NCBI GenBank assembly: GCA_964615375.1
Contig: CAZTOW010000008.1
Coordinates: forward strand, 213,000-276,999
From: CAZKWG01 sp964615375
GTDB lineage: Bacteria > Myxococcota_A > UBA796 > CAZKWG01
Length of the DNA: 64,000 nt
Reading direction: 5' to 3'
This document shows, piece by piece, positions 1 to 8,029 of this stretch. The position numbers and the translations under genes were made by a program. Numbering within the stretch: position 1 is the stretch's first letter; every line of letters begins with the position of its first letter. Under the pieces are notes generated by a model that was not told where the DNA came from, did not search any database, and was given only the letters and a program-made list of their open reading frames with translations.

Positions 1-1179
1 GCCCTGGCCGACGAGGGCAACCGCTCGCACACGCGCACCGGGGTCGCCATGGGCACCCCGCAGTTCATGGCGCCCGAGCAGATCCGCAGCACCAAGGACG
101 TGGACCAGCGCGCCGACATCTGGGCGCTGGGCTGCATCCTCTACCAGCTCGTCACCGGGCGCCTGCCCTTCGACGCCGACGACATCATCGAGCTGTACTC
201 GTCCATCGGGGCCGGGCGCTACATCGCCCCGGAGAAGCTGGTCCCCAGCCTGCCCCCGCGCGTCGGCGACGCCATCCGGGGCTGCCTGACGGTGGACCTG
301 GAGCGCCGCATCCCCGACTGCGAGACCCTGCGTCAGGTGCTCGGCGCCCCCACCGCCGAGGTCACCGTCACCGGCACCCAGCGCATCGGCAGCACCCTCA
401 GCCGCGCGCTGCCCACCAACACGCCCTGGAAGGTCCCCGACGGGACGCGCCCTGCCCCCGACACCCTCCCGCTGGTCGGCGCGCGCACCCAGGACGAGGC
501 CCCCGAGAGCGTCGGCCCCTCCGCCGCGCCCATCGCCGGGGCGCTGGAGATCGACACCTGGGGCGAGGCGCAGGAGGCGCCCAGGACCCCGAAGAAGCCG
601 CCTGTACGCGCGGAGTCGCGCCGTCTGGGCCTCATCGTCGGGCTGGTAGGCCTGGCCGGGCTGGCCCTGGTCAGCGGCGCGGCGGGGGTCTACCTCCTGC
701 TGAGCCGGCAGGAGGCCGCGCGCCCGCCCGAGGTGGCGCCCCTCGTCCCCCCGATCGCGACGAGCGCCCCCGCCGCCTCCAGCGAGGGGCCCGCCGTGGC
801 GCCCAGGGAGGAGCCCGCCGCGACGAAGCCCGAGCTGGTGAGCGCCCCCGTCAAGGCCGCGTCGCTGAAGGCCAGCGCGCCCTCGGCGAAGCCCGCCCAC
901 GCGGAGACCGCCCACGCCGAGACCGCCGCCACCGCGGCCTCCGCCGAGCCGACCCCGTCCACCGGCCGCGTCGCCGTCAGCGGGGAGGTGCAGAGCGTGG
1001 TCCTCCGCTCCGGCAGCAAGAGCCGGAGTACCGGGCAGGTCCCCGTCGGCACCTACACCGCCACTGTCACCTTCGCCGGGCGCGACCCCATCGAGGTCCC
1101 CGCCTTCGAGGTCGGCGCCGACGAGACCGTCACGCTCGTCTGCAACGCCGCCTTCGTGAACTGCCGCGTCTCCCGCTGA
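1..1179 (+). CDS. Ser/Thr protein kinase, C-terminal part (start lies outside the window)
   Basis: The frame is open from the first base, so this is the 3' part of a gene beginning upstream. It opens in the activation loop: GTPQFMAPEQ is the APE motif and DQRADIWALGCILYQLVTG is subdomain IX with its invariant Asp. The catalytic loop and ATP site are not visible. A Pro/Ala-rich linker follows the C-lobe, then one membrane segment at about visible residues 209-235 (LGLIVGLVGLAGLALVSG...), then an Ala/Pro/Glu-rich region and a C-terminal PEGA-like beta domain (GRVAVSGEVQSVVL...). This is the usual layout of bacterial transmembrane Hanks-type kinases in Myxococcota, with the kinase in the cytoplasm and the sensor part outside. 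The substrate is unknown. The stop codon is the first unit of a 14-bp tandem repeat. Confidence 0.93.
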   Translation, partial: ALADEGNRSHTRTGVAMGTPQFMAPEQIRSTKDVDQRADIWALGCILYQLVTGRLPFDADDIIELYSSIGAGRYIAPEKLVPSLPPRVGDAIRGCLTVDLERRIPDCETLRQVLGAPTAEVTVTGTQRIGSTLSRALPTNTPWKVPDGTRPAPDTLPLVGARTQDEAPESVGPSAAPIAGALEIDTWGEAQEAPRTPKKPPVRAESRRLGLIVGLVGLAGLALVSGAAGVYLLLSRQEAARPPEVAPLVPPIATSAPAASSEGPAVAPREEPAATKPELVSAPVKAASLKASAPSAKPAHAETAHAETAATAASAEPTPSTGRVAVSGEVQSVVLRSGSKSRSTGQVPVGTYTATVTFAGRDPIEVPAFEVGADETVTLVCNAAFVNCRVSR

Positions 1180-1214
1180 GATCTGCCCGCTGAGATCTGC
1201 CCGCTGAGATCTGG
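1177..1214. repeat. 14-bp tandem repeat, about 2.7 copies
   Basis: The unit TGAGATCTGCCCGC occurs at 1177, 1191 and 1205 (the third copy is partial and runs into the ribosome binding site GGAGG of the next gene). Each unit starts with TGA. Because the period is 14, the three TGA codons fall in three different frames, and the first is the kinase stop codon. Each unit also holds the palindrome AGATCT. Confidence 0.85.
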
Positions 1215-1222
1215 AGGTGCCC

Positions 1223-1705
1223 ATGGGCTCCGATTCCCGCCTCCCCTCCGCCGTCCTCATCGCGCTCGGGCTGAGCGGCTGCGACAGCTGCGACCCGACC
1301 TACCTCTTCGCCTGCCTGGAGCCGGCCCCGGTCACCGAGCCCCCGCTCGGCGTCTGCCTCTCGGTCGCCCCCATCCCCGAGACCGAGCCCCCACCGCCCG
1401 AGCCCCCGCTCGGCGTCTGCCTCTCCCCGGTCGAGCCCCCTGCCCCCGTCGAGCCCCCTGCCCCCGTCGAGCCGCCCGTCGAGCCGCCCCTGCACCCCTG
1501 CCTGAGCGAGGTGCCTCCAGCGCGTGAGGAGGACCCCTTCAAGGTCTGCCTCTCTCCTCCGCTCCCGCCCAGGCGGGACGAGGGAGATCAGGGCGCGCTC
1601 CGGCCCGCCCAGCCCGCCGCCGACCGCGCGCAGGCGCTCGCCAAGGCCCTCGAGCGCCTGCCCCCCGACCTGGCCGCGCGAGTACGGAACGTGCGCGGGG
1701 CCTGA
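1223..1705 (+). CDS. CLS-repeat protein 1, candidate substrate of the downstream radical SAM enzymes
   Basis: A 160-residue protein of no family I recognise. The ATG at 1223 is chosen over an in-frame GTG at 1217 because GGAGG sits 5 bases upstream. The N-terminus (MGSDSRLPSAVLIALGLSG) resembles a short hydrophobic leader. The middle carries five spaced copies of [LF]-x-x-C-L-[SE]: FACLE, LGVCLS (twice), LHPCLS and FKVCLS, separated by Pro/Glu/Val-rich spacers such as EPPAPVEPP. The C-terminus ends in a predicted helix with ALERLPPDLAARV, closely matched at the end of the next protein (ALARLPADVAARV). The repeated Cys motif, homologous leader and tail, and tight linkage to two radical SAM genes suggest a modified peptide or protein substrate. 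That is inference; a structural secreted protein is the alternative. Confidence 0.7.
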   Translation: MGSDSRLPSAVLIALGLSGCDSCDPTYLFACLEPAPVTEPPLGVCLSVAPIPETEPPPPEPPLGVCLSPVEPPAPVEPPAPVEPPVEPPLHPCLSEVPPAREEDPFKVCLSPPLPPRRDEGDQGALRPAQPAADRAQALAKALERLPPDLAARVRNVRGA

Positions 1706-1761
1706 GCTTCGAGCGCTGATCCTCCCCAGGCCCCGTGCTATGGTCGGCTCGGGAGGTGCGC

Positions 1762-2394
1762 ATGGGCGACAGGGGGGTTCTGCCAAAGGCGGTCGTGGTC
1801 GCGCTGGGTCTGGGCGGGGTCGCCGCGCAGGCGCTGGGCGAGCCGAGCGTGGTCTTCGACGAGGGCGAGACCGGCGACACCGGCGACACCGCGGACACCG
1901 GCGACACCGCGGACACCGGCGACACCGCCCTGGGCGTGTGCCTGAGCCCGATGAAGGAGGACGACTGCGGCTGCGCCACGGAGGGCGAGGCCGGAGGGAG
2001 CGCCCCGCTGCTGGGGCTGGCAGCCCTGGCGGCCCTCGGGAGGCGGCGGCGGGAGCAAGATAGTTCGGACTCAAATAATTCGAGCCAGAATAGAATCCCC
2101 GCGGCCATCACCCTCGCCCTCGGGCTCAGCGCGCCGGGCTGCGGGCCCTGCCTCTCGGTGAAGGCCTGCCTCTCCATCGCCGCGCCGGACGACACCGGGG
2201 ACACGGGCGACACGGGCGACACCAGCGACTCCGGCGACACGGGCGACACCGCCGACTCCGGGGACACCGCCGACACCGCCGCCCAGGCCGAGGCCAGCGC
2301 GCTCGAGGCCCTCGCCAGCGCCCTCGCCCGCCTGCCCGCGGACGTGGCGGCGCGCGTGGCCGCCCTGATGGCGCCGGATCCGAAGGAGCCCTGA
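1762..2394 (+). CDS. CLS-motif protein 2, apparently two units fused, with an internal MYXO-CTERM-like segment
   Basis: 210 residues; ATG at 1762 preceded by GGGAGG, and the start region (GGAGGTGCGCATGGGC) nearly matches that of the preceding gene, suggesting duplication. Unit A: leader MGDRGVLPKAVVVALGLGG, Asp-Thr-Gly repeats, one LGVCLSP, then CGC followed by a hydrophobic stretch (PLLGLAALAALG) and RRRR, which is a MYXO-CTERM-like sorting tail. Instead of stopping, the frame runs through an AT-rich linker (SSDSNNSSQN) into unit B: leader-like RIPAAITLALGLSAPG with no start codon, then GPCLSVKACLS, a long GDTGDT tract, and ALARLPADVAARV as in protein 1. The stop overlaps the ATG of the radical SAM gene (TGATG), implying translational coupling. 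Family unknown. Confidence 0.68.
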   Translation: MGDRGVLPKAVVVALGLGGVAAQALGEPSVVFDEGETGDTGDTADTGDTADTGDTALGVCLSPMKEDDCGCATEGEAGGSAPLLGLAALAALGRRRREQDSSDSNNSSQNRIPAAITLALGLSAPGCGPCLSVKACLSIAAPDDTGDTGDTGDTSDSGDTGDTADSGDTADTAAQAEASALEALASALARLPADVAARVAALMAPDPKEP

Positions 2395-3440
2395 TGGCGG
2401 TCGGCGGGCATGGACAACGCCTGGATCTCGAGCTGACCGAGGGCTGCGACCACCGCTGCGGGCACTGCTACAACGTCTGGAACGCGCTGCCCGGCGACGC
2501 GCAGCACAAGGACCTGCGCTCCGGGCCCATGCTGCCCACCCCCGCCCTGCTGGCCGCCCTGCGCCGCGCCGCCCGCGACGCTCCCCTCACCCACATCACC
2601 GTCACCGGGGGCGAGCCCCTGCTGCGCAGAGACGCACTGGACGTCCTGGCCGCCTGCGCGGAGATGGTGCCCACGGTGCAGCTCATCACCAACGGCAGCC
2701 ACGTCCCGCCGGAGACCGCCCGCCGCCTCGCCGCCATCGGCGTGCGCTCCGTGCAGCTCACCCTCCTGGCCGGGGACCGCGCGCTGCACGACCGGCTCAA
2801 GGGCGCCCGCTGCTTCGACGAGACCGCCCGCGCCGCCCTGAACCTCGCCGAGGCCGGCGTGCCCGTGCAGTGCTGCTTCGTCGCCCTCGCCGAGAACCGG
2901 GGCGAGCTCGCGCGCGTGCTCGAGCTCTGCCTGGCCCTGGGCATCCGCCAGCTCTCCTACAACCGCATGTCTCCCACCGGCGGCGCCGTCCACGAGATCG
3001 AGCGCCTCCTGCCCGATGCCGAGCAGATCGAGGACGACCTGGACACCGCCGAGCGCCTCGGCCGCGCCTGGGGCATCGGCGTGTCGACCGCCATGCCCAT
3101 CCCGCCCTGCCTGGTGCGCGTCGAGCGCTACAGGTGGGTGCAGCTCGGCTTCTGCTCCACCGGCTCCGACACGCCCCACCTCGTCATGGACGGGCGCGGC
3201 GACGTGCGGAGCTGCAACCTCGCGTCCACGGTGCTGGGCAACCTGCACGTCCAGCCCTGGGCGGAGATCTTCGGCCACCCCTACCTGCGGAGCTTCCGCC
3301 ACAGGGCGCCCGAGGTCTGCCGGGGCTGCGCCTATGAGCGCTCCTGCCAGGGCGGCTGCAAGGAGAGCGCGTTCGCCACCTTCGGCGACCACACCCACCC
3401 CGAGCCCCTGCTGTGGCGCGAGCTGAGCCGCCGTGCGTGA
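2394..3440 (+). CDS. Radical SAM/SPASM-like peptide-modifying enzyme
   Basis: 348 residues. The 4Fe-4S/SAM motif CDHRCGHC is at residues 18-25 (Cys18, Cys22, Cys25), very close to the N-terminus, followed by the TGGEPLLR SAM-contact motif. The C-terminal third has a Cys-rich region (GFCSTG, RSCNLAS, VCRGCAYERSCQGGCKES) like the SPASM or twitch auxiliary cluster domain of enzymes that install thioether or carbon-carbon links in ribosomal peptides. The start overlaps the stop of the CLS-repeat gene, and the end overlaps the next radical SAM gene by 8 bases, so these form one translation unit. The likely substrates are the two upstream CLS proteins (inference). There is no obvious RRE domain. 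The class is confident; the reaction is unknown. Confidence 0.9.
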   Translation: MAVGGHGQRLDLELTEGCDHRCGHCYNVWNALPGDAQHKDLRSGPMLPTPALLAALRRAARDAPLTHITVTGGEPLLRRDALDVLAACAEMVPTVQLITNGSHVPPETARRLAAIGVRSVQLTLLAGDRALHDRLKGARCFDETARAALNLAEAGVPVQCCFVALAENRGELARVLELCLALGIRQLSYNRMSPTGGAVHEIERLLPDAEQIEDDLDTAERLGRAWGIGVSTAMPIPPCLVRVERYRWVQLGFCSTGSDTPHLVMDGRGDVRSCNLASTVLGNLHVQPWAEIFGHPYLRSFRHRAPEVCRGCAYERSCQGGCKESAFATFGDHTHPEPLLWRELSRRA

Positions 3441-6288
3441 GCCCTGCGTCCTGCTGATCTCGCCGGGGGTCCTGCGCTGGACCGACCGGGACTTCGGGAT
3501 GCCGCACCTCGTGGCCCTCGGCGGCTACCTGCGCCAGCAGACCGGGGTGCGGGTCGAGCTGCTGGACCTGAACTATGAGGGCGGGGACCACCGGGATCTC
3601 CAGAGAAAACTAGATGAAATAGCACCCTTCCTGCTCCTCGGGGTCAGCGCCTACTCCAGCTTCGACTACCGGCGGGTCATGGCGCTGGGCCGCTTCCTGG
3701 CCGATCTCTACCCGCAGGTGCCTCGGATCGCGGGGGGCTACCACGCCAGCGCGCTCCCCGGGGATCTGGTCTTCCCCGGCTCCCCCTTCGACGCGGTGGT
3801 GCAGGGCGAGGGCGAGCGCCCCGTCGCCGAGATGGTGCGGACGCTGCTGGGCGGCGGGCGCCTGGAGCGGAGCGTCTGGACCCAGGACCTCGAGCCCGAG
3901 CTGGACCGCCTGCCGCCTTATGCCTGGGAGCTCCTGGACCGCTACTGGCCGAGAGCCACGGAGCTGGGCCGCAAGCTCCAGATCTACCTGTCGCGCGGCT
4001 GCCCCTACCACTGCACCTTCTGCATGGAGCGGGCCAAGAGCGGCTACGCCTGGCGGGCGTTCTCGCCCGAGCGCGCCCTGGACGAGCTCTCCCGCCTGGC
4101 GCGCTTCACCGACCTCTCCCGCTGGGTCATCAACGTGGCCGACCCGCTCTTCGGCTTCCGGCGGGGCTGGCGGCGGGAGGTGCTGGACGGGATCGCCCGG
4201 CGCGGGCTGCTGCCCCGGCAGTACTGGACGCTGACCCGCTCCGACGACCTGGACGAGACCGACGTGGGGCTGCTGGCCCGCGCCCGCTTCTCCATCGGGG
4301 TGGGGCTGGAGAGCGGCAGCCCCACGATGCTGCGGGTGATGCAGAAGGTGGGCAAGCCCGAGCGCTACCTGGACGCCATCCTGCGCCTGGCGCGGCTCTC
4401 GGACGCGGGCGGCCTGAACTGGGCCGTGAACGTCATCCTGGGCCACCCGGGCGAGACGCCGGAGACCCTGCGCGAGACGCGGGACTTCCTGGGCGAGCTC
4501 TTCGCCGGAGAGCGCACGCGGGGCTGGCTCTCGGTGGACCCCTTCCGGCTCTACCCGGGGGCGCAGGTCCACGAGCAGATCGAGGACTGGGAGCGGACGC
4601 ACGGGGCGCGGTTCCACCACCGGACGTGGTGGCGGAGCTGGTACGACGGCGGCTTCCTGGCGGAGCACGTTGACCCGAGCGCCAGCCTGGACTTCGAGGG
4701 CCGCGTGCGCTTCATGTACCAGCACTACCCGCCCCTGGTGGCCGACATCGCCCGGCGCTTCGTGGGGCAGGGCCGGGACATCGACAGCGTGTACGCCGCG
4801 AGCCTGGCCGAGCAGCAGAGCATGCTCCGTCCCGAGCGCGCCGAGGAGCTGATCGCCCGCGGCCGGGCCGCCCTCGCCTCGCCGGCCAGCGGGCTCGCCG
4901 AGGGGGGGCCAGAGCTGCGCGTCCCCATCGGGCTCCACGTGCGGGACCCCTGGGTTCGGCGGCGGGAGGAGGCGGTGCGGCGCCTGCTGGACCGGGGCGC
5001 GCTGGACGACGAGGCGGTGATCGAGGCGCTCCTGCAGGTGGGGCCGGAGCGCTTCATGGACGAGGTGGAGGCCGGGCAGCTGCTCACGGACCGGCTCGCG
5101 CCGCCTGAGCCCGAGGGGGCCCTGGGGCCGGGCCTGGGGATCTCGCTGCTGGCGCGGGGGCTCCAGGCGCTGGCGCCGCAGCCGGGCGAGCATGCGGCCG
5201 ATCTGTGCGCGGGGAGCGGCTACGTGGGGGCGCTGCTGGAGGCGCTGGTGGGCCCCGAGGGGCGGGTGGACCGCTTCGGGCCCGAGGCCGGCGCGGCGCG
5301 CCTTCGACCGGAGGGGCGCTGGGACGCGCTGTGGATCGGGGCGGCGCTCCCGCGGGTGCCGGCCAGCCTGCTGCCTCGGCTGAAGGAGGGCGGGCGGGCC
5401 TTTCTGGGGGTGGGGCCTCGCTTCCGACCGCAGGATCTCCTGCTCTTGCGGCGGGAGGGCGAGGCGTTGACGGAGCGCGCGCTGGGCCGGGCGCGGCTGC
5501 CGGTGCTGGGCGGGCTGGACGGCTGGGTGCCGGCTCCTTCGGCGGCGCGGCGCGGCGGGATCCGCCTGGAGCGCTGGCCCGCGCCGGCCCTGGCCTATCA
5601 TGTGCTCGCCCACCTGGACCTGGGGCGGGACGCGGCGAACCTCCATGATCCTCGTCTGCCGGCGCGGCCCTGGGTGGAGGCGCTGCGGGCGGCCTGGGAG
5701 GGCGCCCCGGGGAGGCTCACCTTGCATGCGCTGGTGTTGCGTCACCGGGAGCCCGCGATGCTACTAGATTCTCTAGCCAACCCTCCCGCGCCGCTGAACG
5801 ACCCCGGCGGGCGGGCCCTGTGCGCGGCGATGGCCGACGCGGTGCGGGCGGAGCTGCCGGGCTTCGGGGCGGGCTGGCGTGTGGACGCGGGGGCGGAGGC
5901 GGGGGCGCTGGTGGAGCGGATCTCCCGGCTCCACGGCCTGCTCTGGTCGCACCAGGCCAGCGCTCCTCCGCCGCTCCTGCTCCTGGACTGCCCCGCGCTG
6001 GGTCGGGCGGGGCGTGGGTCTCGGGAGACGGGCACGCAGATCGTGGCCTTCTCCCTGGACGCCGGGATGGAGCACGCCACGCAGCAGATCCTCCACGAGC
6101 TGATGCATGGCGTCACCGACCCCCACGTCCCCGGCGACGGCCCCCGCGACACCCGCCTGGGCAGCCCCGGCTGGTCCCGCCACGCCGAGCTGGAGCGCGT
6201 CGCCCTCACCGCGACCGACGCCTTCCTGCGCGCCCGCGCCCCGGAGCTGGTGTCCAGCTTCGAGCGCTGGCTGGGAGGGTTGGGTTGA
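3433..6288 (+). CDS. B12-binding radical SAM enzyme fused to PIMT-like methyltransferase and HExxH domain
   Basis: 951 residues from a GTG start inside the previous gene. Residues about 1-150: a Rossmann-like B12-binding domain (IAGGYHASALP, VVQGEGER). The radical SAM motif CPYHCTFC is at residues 190-197, with ILGHPGETPETL typical of B12-radical SAM proteins. Residues about 505-700 match protein-L-isoaspartate O-methyltransferase: RREEAVRRLLDRGALDDEAV, GERFMDE-like entry and the SAM loop DLCAGSGYVGALLEALVG, though the middle of that fold looks shortened. The last ~150 residues carry HELMH (His888-His892), a possible zinc peptidase motif. No such three-part fusion is known to me. It may methylate or rearrange, modify Asp residues of, and cleave the CLS proteins (inference). 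Two short AT-rich codon clusters interrupt the otherwise GC-ending codons (3603-3624 and 5763-5776). Confidence 0.88.
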   Translation: MREPCVLLISPGVLRWTDRDFGMPHLVALGGYLRQQTGVRVELLDLNYEGGDHRDLQRKLDEIAPFLLLGVSAYSSFDYRRVMALGRFLADLYPQVPRIAGGYHASALPGDLVFPGSPFDAVVQGEGERPVAEMVRTLLGGGRLERSVWTQDLEPELDRLPPYAWELLDRYWPRATELGRKLQIYLSRGCPYHCTFCMERAKSGYAWRAFSPERALDELSRLARFTDLSRWVINVADPLFGFRRGWRREVLDGIARRGLLPRQYWTLTRSDDLDETDVGLLARARFSIGVGLESGSPTMLRVMQKVGKPERYLDAILRLARLSDAGGLNWAVNVILGHPGETPETLRETRDFLGELFAGERTRGWLSVDPFRLYPGAQVHEQIEDWERTHGARFHHRTWWRSWYDGGFLAEHVDPSASLDFEGRVRFMYQHYPPLVADIARRFVGQGRDIDSVYAASLAEQQSMLRPERAEELIARGRAALASPASGLAEGGPELRVPIGLHVRDPWVRRREEAVRRLLDRGALDDEAVIEALLQVGPERFMDEVEAGQLLTDRLAPPEPEGALGPGLGISLLARGLQALAPQPGEHAADLCAGSGYVGALLEALVGPEGRVDRFGPEAGAARLRPEGRWDALWIGAALPRVPASLLPRLKEGGRAFLGVGPRFRPQDLLLLRREGEALTERALGRARLPVLGGLDGWVPAPSAARRGGIRLERWPAPALAYHVLAHLDLGRDAANLHDPRLPARPWVEALRAAWEGAPGRLTLHALVLRHREPAMLLDSLANPPAPLNDPGGRALCAAMADAVRAELPGFGAGWRVDAGAEAGALVERISRLHGLLWSHQASAPPPLLLLDCPALGRAGRGSRETGTQIVAFSLDAGMEHATQQILHELMHGVTDPHVPGDGPRDTRLGSPGWSRHAELERVALTATDAFLRARAPELVSSFERWLGGLG
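5763..5776. other. AT-rich word ACTAGATTnnCTAG inside the B12-radical SAM gene
   Basis: ACTAGATTCTCTAG, read here as Leu-Leu-Asp-Ser-Leu using the codons CTA, CTA, GAT, TCT and CTA, in a gene whose other codons nearly all end in G or C. The same word, differing at two positions, lies at 13810-13823 in a gene on the opposite strand. Confidence 0.6.
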
Positions 6289-6322
6289 GCTCTGGTGAGA
6301 GGGGGGTAATGTTGGAGTCCGA

Positions 6323-6428
6323 CCTGTAAGCGCGCTCGATCCGTCCGCCCCGCCACAGGATCCTGGTCGGGGCGGGTCGAGGGCTCATCGCCGCGCTCGA
6401 TGGGGAGTTTGGGGGCTTCGCCGTCTGG
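6323..6428. repeat. Dispersed intergenic repeat, short copy A
   Basis: About 106 bp downstream of the radical SAM gene. Bases 6323-6358 match the segment CCTGTAAGCGCG...CCGCCACAG of copies B and C, and 6359-6428 match their last part, ending GGGGGCTTCGCCGTCTGG. The ~155-bp hairpin segment in the middle of B and C is missing here. No open frame of note occurs between 6289 and 6509. Confidence 0.85.
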
Positions 6429-6509
6429 GGTGGAGAGTTGGGGGGAAGGGGTGAGGGATCCGGTGGGGAGGAAGACGGCGGAGCTCGTGTCGGATGGGCG
6501 CTCGGGTCG

Positions 6510-7931
6510 CTACGCGGTCCGGGCGTCGGCGGCCTCGTCCTCCGGCGCGTCGGCGAAGCCGCGGCGGCCCATGATCAGGCCGAGGATGGGGGTGGTGGCG
6601 AAGGTGGTGACCAGGGCCATCACGACGAGCATGGCGAAGAGGGTGGGCGAGATGACGCCCATCTCCAGCCCGAGGTTCAGGACGATGAGCTCCATCAGGC
6701 CGCGCGTGTTCATCAGGATGCCGATGGCGCCGGACTCGCGCCAGCCCAGCCCCACGAGGCGCCCCGCCAGGAAGGACCCGCCGAACTTGCCCACGGTGGC
6801 GACGGCGATGATGGCGAGACAGACGAGCCAGTCCGAGGCGCCGGAGAGGAGCCCGACCTGCGTGCGCATGCCGGTGAACGCGAAGAAGGTCGGGAGCACG
6901 ACGACGACGACGAAGTCCTCCATGCGGGCGCGGACCTGATCGGCCAGCCGGCCCTCGTGGGGCATGACGGCGCCGAGGAGGAAGGCCCCGAAGAGGGCGT
7001 GGATCCCAATGTACTCGGTGGTCGCGCCGGCCAGCAGCAGGCCCACGCACACGACGGCCAGCATGCCCTGGGACAGGGGGGCCTCGCGCCGCTCCTCGCG
7101 CTCGGCCAGGTGGCGGAAGACGGGTCGGACGACCAGGAACATGACCGCGACGAAGGCGCAGACCAGCAGGATGGTCCAGGCCACGCCCGCGGTCTTCGCC
7201 GTCGCCACGCCCGCCACGAAGGCCAGCAGGGTCCAGGCGCTCGCGTCGTCCACCGCCGCGCAGGCCAGCGCCATGACGCCGATGCGCGTGCGCTGCACCC
7301 GCCGGTCCGTGAGGATGCGCGCCAGCACGGGGAAGGCCGTGACCGACATCGACACGCCGAGGAACAAGGAGAAGACCGTGAAGCTGACGTCCTGGGTCGC
7401 GTAGAGCGGGTAGAGCGCGAGTGCCAGCCCGGCGCCGAGGAGGAAGGGGGCGATGATGCTGGCGTGCGAGATGACGAGCGTGGCGTGCGAGCTCTTGCGG
7501 AGCACCTTCAGGTCGAGCTCGAGCCCGACCAGGAACATGAACAGGACCACGCCGACCTTGGCGATCATCCCGATGTAGGGCGCGGCGGCCGAGGGGAGCA
7601 CGAGCTCCTGGAGCTCGGGCGAGATCGCGCCGAGCAGCGAGGGCCCCAGGGCCAGGCCCGCCAGGATCTCGCCGATGACCGGGGGCTGCCCGAGGTAGCG
7701 CTGAACCAGGGCTCCCACGCCCCGCGCGGCCATCGTGATCACCGCCAGCGCCAGCAGCACCGGCGCCAGCAGCTCGGCCTTCGGCCCCTCGCTCCGCGCG
7801 CCCTCCGCCGCCGGGAGCCCCGCGACCAGGCCCTCCCCCTGCGCTCGGATGAGGAGGTAGGTCCCCACAGCCAGCGTGAGCATCACGACATAGCCGGCGA
7901 TCACGGCCAGACGGTTGCGGGTGACGGGCAC
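6510..7931 (-). CDS. Kef/CPA2-type cation:proton antiporter
   Basis: 473 residues with about 12 membrane segments, an integral inner-membrane monovalent cation:H+ exchanger. GTG at 7931 is preferred because GGAGG lies 6 bases upstream; the longer frame would add 44 Pro/Arg-rich residues that run into a repeat. Family signatures: PPVIGEILAGLALGPSLLG, FLVGLELDLKVL, SVTAFPVLARIL, the conserved ACAAVDDASAW in the transport core (the Asp pair expected to bind the ion), and a late NTRGLMELIVLNLGL. There is no TrkA-N or ROSSMANN regulatory domain, so this is the short form. It stands alone between repeats. The ion is not predictable from sequence. Confidence 0.92.
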   Translation of the reverse strand: MPVTRNRLAVIAGYVVMLTLAVGTYLLIRAQGEGLVAGLPAAEGARSEGPKAELLAPVLLALAVITMAARGVGALVQRYLGQPPVIGEILAGLALGPSLLGAISPELQELVLPSAAAPYIGMIAKVGVVLFMFLVGLELDLKVLRKSSHATLVISHASIIAPFLLGAGLALALYPLYATQDVSFTVFSLFLGVSMSVTAFPVLARILTDRRVQRTRIGVMALACAAVDDASAWTLLAFVAGVATAKTAGVAWTILLVCAFVAVMFLVVRPVFRHLAEREERREAPLSQGMLAVVCVGLLLAGATTEYIGIHALFGAFLLGAVMPHEGRLADQVRARMEDFVVVVVLPTFFAFTGMRTQVGLLSGASDWLVCLAIIAVATVGKFGGSFLAGRLVGLGWRESGAIGILMNTRGLMELIVLNLGLEMGVISPTLFAMLVVMALVTTFATTPILGLIMGRRGFADAPEDEAADARTA

Positions 7932-8029
7932 GGGGGGCCTCCGGGCGATGGGGGGTCGGAGGGGGGCTAACACAGGCTGGGGGTGGGGATGGAGGGGGGT
8001 GGGGGGATTTCGTTCTGGAGGCCAAATTG

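Noticed and set aside
1855..2290. GDTGDT tracts considered as a phase-variable switch
   Set aside because: Unit lengths are multiples of three and codons vary, so slippage would not shift the frame; the tract is common as a linker in this lineage.
1539..3398. Long open frame on the minus strand opposite the CLS-repeat and radical SAM genes
   Set aside because: It is the GC-rich antisense shadow of real plus-strand genes: its sequence is Ala/Gly/Arg-rich with no motifs.
3610..5745. Long antisense frame opposite the B12-radical SAM gene
   Set aside because: The opposite strand has clear cofactor motifs; this frame is low-complexity Gln/Pro/Arg sequence.
6438..7970. Plus-strand frame opposite the antiporter gene
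   Set aside because: Repetitive Gly/Glu/His-rich translation without motifs, while the other strand has complete CPA2 features.
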